DNA of 49,017 bases, from the IMG/VR virus record IMGVR_UViG_3300035670_000328, positions 1 through 49,017 of that record; one strand, given 5' to 3'. This DNA is from a virus. A program made the position numbers and the translations under genes. A model generated the notes under the pieces. That model saw only the letters and a program-made list of their open reading frames with translations, was not told the DNA's origin and searched no databases. This document shows, one piece after another, positions 34,361 through 39,224 of this stretch. Within the stretch, counting starts at the first letter, position 1, and each line of letters starts with the position of its first letter.

Positions 34361-34918
34361 CTATCCGTGGAACTGCCCCCCGCAAGCGCATGACGGGTTG
34401 CCGGTCTGCTCGATCCACTTGGCGGTGGTGCGGATCAACATCCCACAGGAGTCACACTCCAACTTCACAAGGCGGGTGGGCTGTTTCTTGCGCCCCGTCA
34501 GGTCCAACGCACCGTGGGTCAGGGGTGGCAGGGCGGCGAGTATCCGCTCCAACTCCGCCTTGAGTTCGGCCCCCGCATGGGTGCTCGTCATCTTCCCTTC
34601 GAGGCCAATGGCCTTGGCAATGGTCCTGAATGCCTTCTTGTGACCCGACACACAGTCATCGACAGCATGGACCGCCTCATGGGCCAGTACATCAAGCATC
34701 TGCACGGGGTCCGACAAGGTGGGGTTGATGAATATCTCGTTGACGTTGTCCTTGGACCGAGCACGGGGCCAACACTCTCCGATCCGCTTACGGGCAGAGC
34801 CGCCGCCGGGGAATCCTACGGACACTCGGGTGTCTGACGGTATCTCGACTTGGGCCTTCTCTTGGAACCAAGGGCGCAGTGCGTTTAAACCGGCGTTGAG
34901 CCATTCTTCACGGGTCAT
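34361..34918 (-). CDS. SprT-like zinc metalloprotease
   Basis: 185 residues from the ATG at 34918 (GGAGG upstream, ATGA overlap). HEAVHAVDD at ~80-88 carries the HExxH zinc motif, GHKKAF (~92-97) supplies the next helix, and the C-terminus has a zinc ribbon (CDSCGM...CACGG). SprT/Spartan proteases degrade DNA-bound proteins or crosslinks. In a phage it might clear proteins ahead of replication (inference). Expressed from the leftward small-gene operon that starts near 35.6 kb. Confidence 0.85.
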   Translation of the reverse strand: MTREEWLNAGLNALRPWFQEKAQVEIPSDTRVSVGFPGGGSARKRIGECWPRARSKDNVNEIFINPTLSDPVQMLDVLAHEAVHAVDDCVSGHKKAFRTIAKAIGLEGKMTSTHAGAELKAELERILAALPPLTHGALDLTGRKKQPTRLVKLECDSCGMLIRTTAKWIEQTGNPSCACGGQFHG

Positions 34919-35145
34919 GGTGCTACCTCCGCTTGACGCTTCTCCCACTCCTTACGCTCCTTCCGCAGGGCCTCGATGTACGGGGCGAGGTTGTGCAGGT
35001 CCGACAGGGCGTAGGTCAGGTCCTTGATATGACGGCTCCGCGTTTTGGTTCGGGCGGTGTACAGATAGGTTGCGGCTAGCTCCTTATCTCCTAGCTTAAG
35101 TGCTCGGACCGCCACCGATAGGTTCTGAACGTCTTGCTTGATCAT
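34915..35145 (-). CDS. Small helical hypothetical protein
   Basis: 76 residues, almost entirely helical and basic (MIKQDVQNLSVAVRALKLGDKELAATYL, then an ALRKERKEWEKRQAE C-terminus). GGAGAAGCAAAC precedes the ATG. It overlaps the SprT gene by 4 bases. Not recognised. Confidence 0.6.
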   Translation of the reverse strand: MIKQDVQNLSVAVRALKLGDKELAATYLYTARTKTRSRHIKDLTYALSDLHNLAPYIEALRKERKEWEKRQAEVAP

Positions 35146-35157
35146 GTTTGCTTCTCC

Positions 35158-35343
35158 TTATCCGAAGTAGTCGGCAAGGACCGACAGGTCAGTGAAGTCT
35201 TGGGTCTCGGCCTCCAGTTGGGCGGCGTCGTCCCCTTGTACGAAAATCTCGCCACCGTGGGTCAGGCATTCGATGGCATAGGCCATGCCGTTCCCGTATG
35301 AGGTGATGGCGTAACCGTCTTTGGTGAATCGTGTCTGTCTCAT
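35158..35343 (-). CDS. Small hypothetical protein
   Basis: 61 residues from the ATG at 35343, chosen for the GGAGAAGCAAAC immediately before it. Sequence MRQTRFTKDGYAITSYGNGMAYAIECLTHGGEIFVQG, then an acidic helix (DDAAQLEAETQDFTDLSVLADYFG). It has the same opening (M-x-QTR) as the next gene, so the two may be related. Confidence 0.6.
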   Translation of the reverse strand: MRQTRFTKDGYAITSYGNGMAYAIECLTHGGEIFVQGDDAAQLEAETQDFTDLSVLADYFG

Positions 35344-35357
35344 GTTTGCTTCTCCTG

Positions 35358-35561
35358 TTATCGCCAACCGGCACGGCGTTCGACGCTGTAGTAGTGGTTC
35401 CCGACTTCGCCTGCTGCTTCCTTGGCGGTCTCGTATGACGGGTAGGTGATCTCGCCGGTCAGGCCGGTGACCTCATTGATGACTTGCCATGCGTTGCCAT
35501 ACCCCACGATGGAGGCGTAGCGGTTGACCCGATATTCGCGGGTGGTGCGGGTTTGCTTCAT
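35358..35561 (-). CDS. Small hypothetical protein
   Basis: 67 residues from the ATG at 35561 (GGAGAAGCAGAC upstream). It is the first gene after the 35.61-kb promoter. MKQTRTTREYRVNRYASIVGYGNAWQVINEVTG is followed by SYETAKEAAGEVGNHYYSVERRAGWR. It shares the M-x-QTR start and the 'YGN.W/A' motif with the next gene, suggesting a tandem duplication. Confidence 0.6.
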   Translation of the reverse strand: MKQTRTTREYRVNRYASIVGYGNAWQVINEVTGLTGEITYPSYETAKEAAGEVGNHYYSVERRAGWR

Positions 35562-35579
35562 GTCTGCTTCTCCAGTTGT

Positions 35580-35596
35580 CGCAGCACCGTGCTGCG
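35580..35596. promoter_or_regulatory. 17-bp palindrome in the leader (operator or hairpin)
   Basis: CGCAGCACCGTGCTGCG: perfect 8-bp arms around a central C. It lies just downstream of the -10 at 35610-35615 and just upstream of the ribosome site of the 67-residue gene, so it may be an operator or a leader hairpin. Confidence 0.5.
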
Positions 35597-35609
35597 TTGT
35601 GGAACATAC

Positions 35610-35636
35610 GTTATAGAACATTTAAACCCCTGTCAA
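35610..35636 (-). promoter_or_regulatory. Candidate sigma70 promoter
   Basis: - strand: -35 TTGACA (35636-35631) and TATAAC (35615-35610), with a rather short 15-base spacer holding TTTAAA. It reads into the small-gene block that includes the SprT gene. The spacing makes it weaker than the others. Confidence 0.5.
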
Positions 35637-36060
35637 CACTTCTCGTGAAAAAAGTTGGGGGCCTGTGGATAACTCTGTGCCGGTTGTGCCGGTTGTGCCG
35701 AAAATTGAGGTTGTAGAATAGCACAAGAAAAATGACCGTATGGTGGTATGTGCGATTTGTAAGTGTCTGATATTATTATTATTATTATTTTAATTTATAT
35801 AATATATGTATAGTATGTGTCAATGTGCCGGTGTTTTTGAAATAGGACGGCCCCAAAACGGGTATTGATGATGCGCTTGCCGTCCCTCCTCCCCTTCTCC
35901 ATTTTTCCGTTTTCGGACCCCCTATGTCGAAAAAACCGGCACAACCGGCACAAAGTGTCACTTTTCCCAATAAAATCATAAACTTAGCTTGTGCCGGGAT
36001 CAAAGAAAAACCGGCACAAACCGGCACAAAGCCGCACAAAAACCGGCACAAGAAAAAAAG

Positions 36061-36089
36061 TTGACAACGCGAAAACGTTCTGGTAGCCT
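36061..36089 (+). promoter_or_regulatory. Candidate + strand promoter inside the origin
   Basis: -35 TTGACA (36061-36066), 17-base spacer, extended -10 TGGTAGCCT (TG at 36081-36082, hexamer 36084-36089). The -10 hexamer is poor, so the call rests on the -35 and the TG. It points toward - strand genes with no + strand gene ahead, so it would make a non-coding or primer transcript. Confidence 0.4.
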
Positions 36090-36103
36090 TGGGTACCCAA
36101 GGC
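36086..36103. promoter_or_regulatory. 18-bp perfect palindrome
   Basis: GCCTTGGGTACCCAAGGC, an exact 18-bp inverted repeat, overlaps the -10 of the candidate promoter within the origin. Such a site may be an operator for a dimeric repressor. The centre is GGTACC. Confidence 0.6.
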
Positions 36104-36228
36104 CGGACGAAGAAAAATCGGGATCGCAAAGTCAAGCAGAATCCACCGGCACAAAGCGCGGTTCAGCGCAGTATGCAACGTGACGTTTAAATGACCTCGC
36201 CGGAGGTGGCACGCACGCTGCGCCCGCG

Positions 36229-36248
36229 CTCACGCATAACTGGTATCA
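36229..36248. repeat. Conserved motif, copy 1 (CACGCATAACTGGTATCA type)
   Basis: CTCACGCATAACTGGTATCA, one base different from copy 2 at 37043-37062. It lies just 5' (on the - strand) of the origin and after the terminator of the GP88 gene. No promoter follows at the expected spacing in this copy. Confidence 0.6.
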
Positions 36249-36264
36249 GGCGTCGGCAGACAAG

Positions 36265-36295
36265 AAAAAAGGCGGGGGGCCGAAGCCCGCCCGCC
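36265..36295 (-). terminator. Rho-independent terminator after GP88 gene
   Basis: - strand: GC-rich stem (36271-36276 with 36290-36295, then GGGC/GCCC, one bulged base) with a short loop, followed by a run of six T. It lies just downstream of the GP88-like gene stop and separates it from the origin. Confidence 0.8.
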
Positions 36296-36309
36296 CCCGG
36301 AGGATTCCG

Positions 36310-36930
36310 TCAGTGTTGGTAATACGCCACATTCTGGACCTTGACATCCCAACATGCGCGACAGGGTCCACACTTGCCAGCCCGCTCGAATGCCCGACAC
36401 GTTGCCAGACTCTTATCCGATACCACCGTTGAGGTGTGCGGGTAGTTAGGCGCAGCCTTGTCGATATGAGTAGCAGATACCCGCACGATCAAGTTAGCCG
36501 GAACGTCGACACCCTTAACGTAGCGCGGTTCCTTAGTTGGTAACCAATGCGTGGTGTTGGGTGTTGCGCGGGCTATGTCGCAAATGAGCCGGAAGTGATC
36601 CGTTGATTGCAGGTCACCCGAGTCGTGCCAGCGAAAATAAGGATTCCGGCTAATCAAGTAAGTCATCGCCGAAATAAACTCTGCACGAAACGTGCTATCC
36701 GCTAACGCACGAGCCAACACCGACATGCGGCGAGTTAACGCATCCTGCACATTCGGGAATACGTATCGCCCTTTGCGTGCGTAGCACATCGCGCACACTG
36801 AACCGGCAAGCTTCGACAATCGTCCGCCCGTCTGACATAGGAATGCACTAATCGAGAATGACGGACAAGGCATTTTGCTAGGCGCGGATAGTCCACCGAC
36901 TAGCGCGTTCGCTGTTTTAACTTTCCACAT
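36310..36930 (-). CDS. GP88-family phage protein
   Basis: 206 residues of the phage 'Gene product 88' type. Recognisable pieces: KMPCPSFSISAFLC, GSVCAMCYARKGRYVFPNVQDALTRRM, FRWHDSGDLQS, HWLPTKEPRYVKG, NLIVRVSATHID, and a C-terminal CRAFERAGKCGPCRACWDVKV. Three cysteine clusters could bind zinc or a metal cluster. Function is unknown in this family. It has its own strong promoter (36970-36997) and terminator, so it is an independent early cassette, placed next to the origin. Confidence 0.8.
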   Translation of the reverse strand: MWKVKTANALVGGLSAPSKMPCPSFSISAFLCQTGGRLSKLAGSVCAMCYARKGRYVFPNVQDALTRRMSVLARALADSTFRAEFISAMTYLISRNPYFRWHDSGDLQSTDHFRLICDIARATPNTTHWLPTKEPRYVKGVDVPANLIVRVSATHIDKAAPNYPHTSTVVSDKSLATCRAFERAGKCGPCRACWDVKVQNVAYYQH

Positions 36931-36969
36931 GATGCTTTTCCTCCACGTGGCAACATCGCCACGGTTCCC

Positions 36970-36997
36970 ATTATACGATTCGTAAGTTACGTTGCAA
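36970..36997 (-). promoter_or_regulatory. Early promoter 1 (conserved, with embedded palindrome)
   Basis: - strand: -35 TTGCAA (36997-36992), 16-base spacer, -10 TATAAT (36975-36970, perfect). It shares the core TTACGAATCGTATAATGG with two other promoters at 37.68 and 38.99 kb. The spacer holds TACGAATCGTA, an inverted repeat reaching into the -10. It drives the GP88-like gene. A hairpin (GTGGC...GCCAC) lies in the leader. Confidence 0.85.
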
Positions 36998-37042
36998 TAT
37001 TAATTTTCGCCCACGCCCCCGCTCGCACGCATGGCCCACGCG

Positions 37043-37062
37043 CTCACGCATAACTGGTTTCA
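37043..37062. repeat. Conserved motif, copy 2
   Basis: CTCACGCATAACTGGTTTCA (on the - strand TGAAACCAGTTATGCGTG). Its near edge is 45 bases upstream of the -35 of early promoter 1. A nearly identical site has the same position before promoter 2. Confidence 0.7.
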
Positions 37063-37077
37063 AAAATCGAGGGCAAT

Positions 37078-37111
37078 AAAAAAGGGCCGAGGAGCTTTCG
37101 CTCCCCGACCC
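37078..37111 (-). terminator. Strong rho-independent terminator
   Basis: - strand: 12-bp stem with a GAAA tetraloop (37084-37095 with 37100-37111, two G-U pairs) followed by a run of T (37083-37078). It ends the transcript of the coiled-coil gene at 37120-37311. Confidence 0.9.
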
Positions 37112-37119
37112 CCAGAGGA

Positions 37120-37311
37120 TCAGTAATCTAAATTTGCTTCATCGAGTATGCGCTTGAGCTTGTTCATTTCTGTCACAAGCGCTTCGTTCTTTTCTTGCAG
37201 TTCGTTGTACCACTTGTAGTAGTTATCATGCTGTCTTTTGTGATACTCAAAGTCATCACATTTCTTTGATAAGGCACGAATCAAATCAACCATTGCTTCC
37301 ATATGTTCCAT
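37120..37311 (-). CDS. Small coiled-coil protein
   Basis: 63 residues, nearly all helical: DLIRALSKKCDDFEYHKRQH, then YKWYNELQEKNEALVTEMNKLKRI with clear heptads. It is likely a dimer. It is preceded by a hairpin-terminator plus ribosome site and followed by a strong terminator, so it is the last gene of a promoter-2 transcript. Confidence 0.65.
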   Translation of the reverse strand: MEHMEAMVDLIRALSKKCDDFEYHKRQHDNYYKWYNELQEKNEALVTEMNKLKRILDEANLDY

Positions 37312-37323
37312 TTGCTTTCTCCT

Positions 37324-37353
37324 AAAAAGTGGGGCGGTTTGCAGTCCCGCCCC
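37324..37353 (-). terminator. Intercistronic hairpin / attenuator, copy A
   Basis: - strand: stem GGGGCGG/CCGCCCC (9-base loop), then ACTTTTT, immediately before the ribosome site of the 63-residue gene. Two other copies occur at 38.50 and 38.74 kb, and a variant at 37.79 kb. It would attenuate expression of the downstream gene. Confidence 0.7.
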
Positions 37354-37360
37354 GTTGGGG

Positions 37361-37627
37361 TTATTTACCTTCTAACTTGTCCGCAATTTCGCGAAGCAAA
37401 GCTGCGGTGTAGGGTCGGCGGCTAATGACGTAGCTAACGACCGATTCCAGCGGAAGACAGTCCAGCACTTCGTCTGTGTCTCTGCCTGTAAGAATGTCAT
37501 CAATATCTACGTCGTCGCAGACAAAACGAAGAATGTCCTGCGTATTTATATTTTCCAACAATTCCTGAACGTCGAGTTCGACCTCAACGTTTTGGTCTAG
37601 GTGGATGGTTTGGAGTATGTAACTCAT
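37361..37627 (-). CDS. Small acidic hypothetical protein
   Basis: 88 residues from the ATG at 37627 (GAGGAAAAG upstream); the upstream extension would run over the promoter. Very acidic: DVQELLENINTQDILRFVCDDVDIDDILTG, then a C-terminal helix (ALLREIADKLEGK). Acidic proteins of this size may mimic DNA or bind host factors, an untested inference. First gene of promoter 2. Confidence 0.65.
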   Translation of the reverse strand: MSYILQTIHLDQNVEVELDVQELLENINTQDILRFVCDDVDIDDILTGRDTDEVLDCLPLESVVSYVISRRPYTAALLREIADKLEGK

Positions 37628-37676
37628 AGTCTTTTCCTCTGATTTGCAACTGAACGGCGTTGCCCCGACGATTTCC

Positions 37677-37704
37677 ATTATACGATTCGTAACTTTCGGT
37701 GCAA
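37677..37704 (-). promoter_or_regulatory. Early promoter 2 (conserved, with embedded palindrome)
   Basis: - strand: -35 TTGCAC (37704-37699), 16-base spacer, -10 TATAAT (37682-37677). Same core and palindrome as promoters 1 and 3. It drives the 88-residue acidic protein and, through an attenuator, the coiled-coil protein. Confidence 0.85.
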
Positions 37705-37747
37705 TATTTTTATCCCGCCCCCCGTTCGCACACGCGACCCCCTCGCG

Positions 37748-37767
37748 CACACGCATAACTGGTTTCA
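37748..37767. repeat. Conserved motif, copy 3
   Basis: CACACGCATAACTGGTTTCA, one base different from copy 2. Its near edge is 43 bases upstream of the -35 of promoter 2, almost the same distance as copy 2 from promoter 1 (45). Confidence 0.7.
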
Positions 37768-37780
37768 AAGATTAGAAACC

Positions 37781-37814
37781 AAAAGAAAAGAGGCAGGTTT
37801 GCAGTCCCTGCCTC
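37781..37814 (-). terminator. Rho-independent terminator
   Basis: - strand: 8-bp stem GAGGCAGG/CCTGCCTC (9-base loop), then TTTTCTTTT. It ends the transcript of the 80-residue gene, and its loop resembles the intercistronic hairpins. Confidence 0.85.
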
Positions 37815-37822
37815 ACGGAGAA

Positions 37823-38065
37823 TTATTTCTCGAATACGTCGATCAGTGCGGTGAGCGCATCGATCAGATCATCACGCTTGGTGTTCTTCGGCATCCCAAG
37901 TTCCTGCCGTGCTATTGAAGCGCAGCTAGGTCCACGCTTCTTCATCCCAAGCTTTTCAAGTTGAATGCCTTTTCTTAGAACGATCAGGCGGTAACGTAGG
38001 ATTTTATCCTTCTCTGTTAACACTGTGTGACTCGGTGTCTGCAGTGCTAGTTCTAACTGGATCAT
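37823..38065 (-). CDS. Small basic hypothetical protein
   Basis: 80 residues. A hydrophobic start (MIQLELALQTPSH) is followed by basic helices (KILRYRLIVLRKGIQLEKLGMKKRGP) and a C-terminal segment (ASIARQELGMPKNTKRDDLIDALTALIDVF) that looks HTH-like. It may bind nucleic acid. It closes the promoter-3 transcript, with a terminator behind it. Confidence 0.6.
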   Translation of the reverse strand: MIQLELALQTPSHTVLTEKDKILRYRLIVLRKGIQLEKLGMKKRGPSCASIARQELGMPKNTKRDDLIDALTALIDVFEK

Positions 38066-38081
38066 GTCGCGTCTCCTATGT

Positions 38082-38288
38082 TTACAGTGCTAGTTCATCT
38101 TCTGGTGTGATTTCTAGCGCGTCCTCCACATCTTGCATTTCAATATGTTCAATCAATCCGCGTAAGTTAATCGCCAGTCTATGTACTGCGTAATCGCCGT
38201 CATACCATTGATCTCCTGCTAAACTTCTTAGCTGCTGCTGTAGATCAACAAGCTGCATTAACTGTGATTCAGTGATTTCGTATTTCAT
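38082..38288 (-). CDS. Small acidic hypothetical protein
   Basis: 68 residues, helical and acidic: ESQLMQLVDLQQQLRSLAG, GDYAVHRLAINLRGLIEHI, then a strongly acidic tail (DVEDALEITPEDELAL). A GAGAGAGCAG site precedes the ATG. Not recognised. Confidence 0.55.
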   Translation of the reverse strand: MKYEITESQLMQLVDLQQQLRSLAGDQWYDGDYAVHRLAINLRGLIEHIEMQDVEDALEITPEDELAL

Positions 38289-38299
38289 CTGCTCTCTCC

Positions 38300-38485
38300 T
38301 TATGACAATTTATCCAGTGCGCGAGTGAACAATGTTTGATTGTTACGATGCAGAATGTACTGTCGTGCAATCCATATCATCCACAATGCTTTTCTACGTG
38401 GCATAAAGTTAATGCGGGTTAAAAAATCATAGGCATACCAATATCCGAATGCCTCGATTGTGTCCGCCGTTTCAAATATGTTCAT
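38300..38485 (-). CDS. Small aromatic-rich hypothetical protein
   Basis: 61 residues, rich in Trp, Phe, Tyr and Ile (EAFGYWYAYDFLTRINF, ALWMIWIARQYILHR). The central stretch could be an amphipathic or membrane-associated helix, but it is not long or apolar enough to call a transmembrane segment. The GGAGAAAGC site directly follows the hairpin of copy B. Confidence 0.55.
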   Translation of the reverse strand: MNIFETADTIEAFGYWYAYDFLTRINFMPRRKALWMIWIARQYILHRNNQTLFTRALDKLS

Positions 38486-38496
38486 CTGCTTTCTCC

Positions 38497-38527
38497 AAAG
38501 AAATGGGGCGGTTGGCAGTCCCGCCCC
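38497..38527 (-). terminator. Intercistronic hairpin / attenuator, copy B
   Basis: - strand: stem GGGGCGG/CCGCCCC with a 9-base loop, then ATTTCTTTGGAGAAAGC, so the T-rich tail runs into the ribosome site of the 61-residue gene. Near-identical to copies at 37.33 and 38.74 kb. Confidence 0.7.
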
Positions 38528-38534
38528 GTGATGG

Positions 38535-38723
38535 TTAGTTACTCATGTCCGCTGGTGCGTAGTCATCGAACATATGCTCGAATGCTTCAACCAGTCGTGC
38601 ACGATTCCAAGAGTCTGCAGCGTAGTACGCTCTGGCTAATGCTGCAGCGAAGTGACCGCCATGTTGTTCCATGTTGTGTGCGGCGCGTGTGTAGTAGTCA
38701 GATCTTTCTGCTGTGTAACTCAT
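38535..38723 (-). CDS. Small hypothetical protein
   Basis: 62 residues: YTAERSDYYTRAAHNMEQHGGHF, AAALARAYYAADSWNRARLVEAFEHMFDDY. Helical, tyrosine- and histidine-rich. Flanked on both sides by the intercistronic hairpin. Not recognised. Confidence 0.55.
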   Translation of the reverse strand: MSYTAERSDYYTRAAHNMEQHGGHFAAALARAYYAADSWNRARLVEAFEHMFDDYAPADMSN

Positions 38724-38735
38724 ATGCTTTCTCCT

Positions 38736-38765
38736 AAGAAATGGGGCGGTTTGCAGTCCCGCCCC
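38736..38765 (-). terminator. Intercistronic hairpin / attenuator, copy C
   Basis: - strand: stem GGGGCGG/CCGCCCC, then ATTTCTTAGGAGAAAGC, again merging with the ribosome site of the gene downstream (38723). Confidence 0.7.
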
Positions 38766-38771
38766 GTTGTG

Positions 38772-38942
38772 TTAACCCACGATTTTGTAGTACTCAAATG
38801 CGCCGGGTGCGCGGTAATGCGTCCACTCCACGGCTTTTTCTTTTGCCTCATCTAATGTCCGTGCCATGATTGGCAGTGTGTATTTGATACCGAACGGCAT
38901 ATGCTGAACGGTTACAGTGAAGACTCGTAGATCATTGGTCAT
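38772..38942 (-). CDS. 56-residue hypothetical protein
   Basis: 56 codons from the ATG at 38942, with GGAGAAAAG upstream; a longer frame to 39188 runs through the promoter and is rejected. It has the beta-hairpin-helix pattern (RVFTVTVQHMPFGIKYTLPIMA, LDEAKEKAVEWTHYR) of small DpnD/PcfM-like proteins, as at 32.8 kb. It is the first gene of promoter 3. Confidence 0.6.
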   Translation of the reverse strand: MTNDLRVFTVTVQHMPFGIKYTLPIMARTLDEAKEKAVEWTHYRAPGAFEYYKIVG

Positions 38943-38988
38943 ATGCTTTTCTCCGTTAGCGTCGGGCGGTGTTGCCTCGACGGTTCCC

Positions 38989-39016
38989 ATTATACGATTC
39001 GTAACCTTTATTGCAA
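38989..39016 (-). promoter_or_regulatory. Early promoter 3 (conserved, with embedded palindrome)
   Basis: - strand: -35 TTGCAA (39016-39011), 16-base spacer, -10 TATAAT (38994-38989). Same TTACGAATCGTATAATGG core as the other two. The leader contains CGTCG...CGACG. It is divergent from the late + strand genes that start at 39253. No motif of the type seen upstream of promoters 1 and 2 is present here. Confidence 0.85.
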
Positions 39017-39120
39017 AACCTTTCCGCCTTGACCCCACTGGGGTGGCACCCCCCGGATTTTTCATGGGACCCCCCGCTCGTGCTACGCACTTAAATCCGT
39101 ACAAATCACCACCCCATTTT

Positions 39121-39141
39121 CCAAATTCCAAATTCCAAATT
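39121..39141. repeat. Three tandem 7-bp repeats
   Basis: CCAAATT repeated three times head to tail within the 310-base divergent control region (38943-39252), followed by a C-rich stretch and two TATATAG elements. Possible binding site; nothing else is recognised there apart from the promoters. Confidence 0.7.
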
Positions 39142-39194
39142 CCCCCCAACCGACCCCCACCCCCCTCTATATAGAACCCACCCCCCATTTAAAT

Positions 39195-39224
39195 TTGGTT
39201 CCATGCCATTTTTTATGTTATATA
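39195..39224 (+). promoter_or_regulatory. Candidate late promoter before terminase
   Basis: -35 TTGGTT (39195-39200), 18-base spacer, extended -10 TGTTATATA (hexamer 39219-39224), about 29 bases before the small terminase start. It is the only promoter-like site ahead of the packaging genes in the window. Confidence 0.5.

Larger units (their letters stand above)
35664..36154. other. Putative replication origin (DnaA box, AT-rich tract, iterons)
   Basis: Gene-free stretch. A perfect DnaA box (TGTGGATAA at 35664-35672) is followed by copies of the 9-mer TTGTGCCGG/CCGGCACAA: perfect at 35684, 35936, 35945, 35989, 36011, 36021, 36043, 36146; one mismatch at 35675, 35693, 35823, 36031 (starts). 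Some are direct, some inverted, and three pairs abut at 9-10-base spacing. Between the first cluster and the rest lies a 50-base AT-rich tract (35770-35820; TTATTATTATT..., then ATAATATATG), which could be the unwinding element. Together these match iteron-type origins. That it works as an origin is inference; the repeats are directly visible. Confidence 0.6.

Noticed and set aside
35989-36183. 64-codon + strand frame across the iterons
   Set aside because: Its sequence is the translation of the iterons (repeated Thr-Gly-Thr and Lys/Gln), no ribosome site, lies in the gene-free origin region.
37361-37768. 135-codon version of the 88-residue gene
   Set aside because: The extra codons cover early promoter 2 and the conserved upstream motif.
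38772-39188. Longer version of the 56-residue gene starting at 39188
   Set aside because: The extension runs through the conserved promoter 3 and heptamer repeats, giving a glycine-rich artefact; the ATG at 38942 has its own Shine-Dalgarno.
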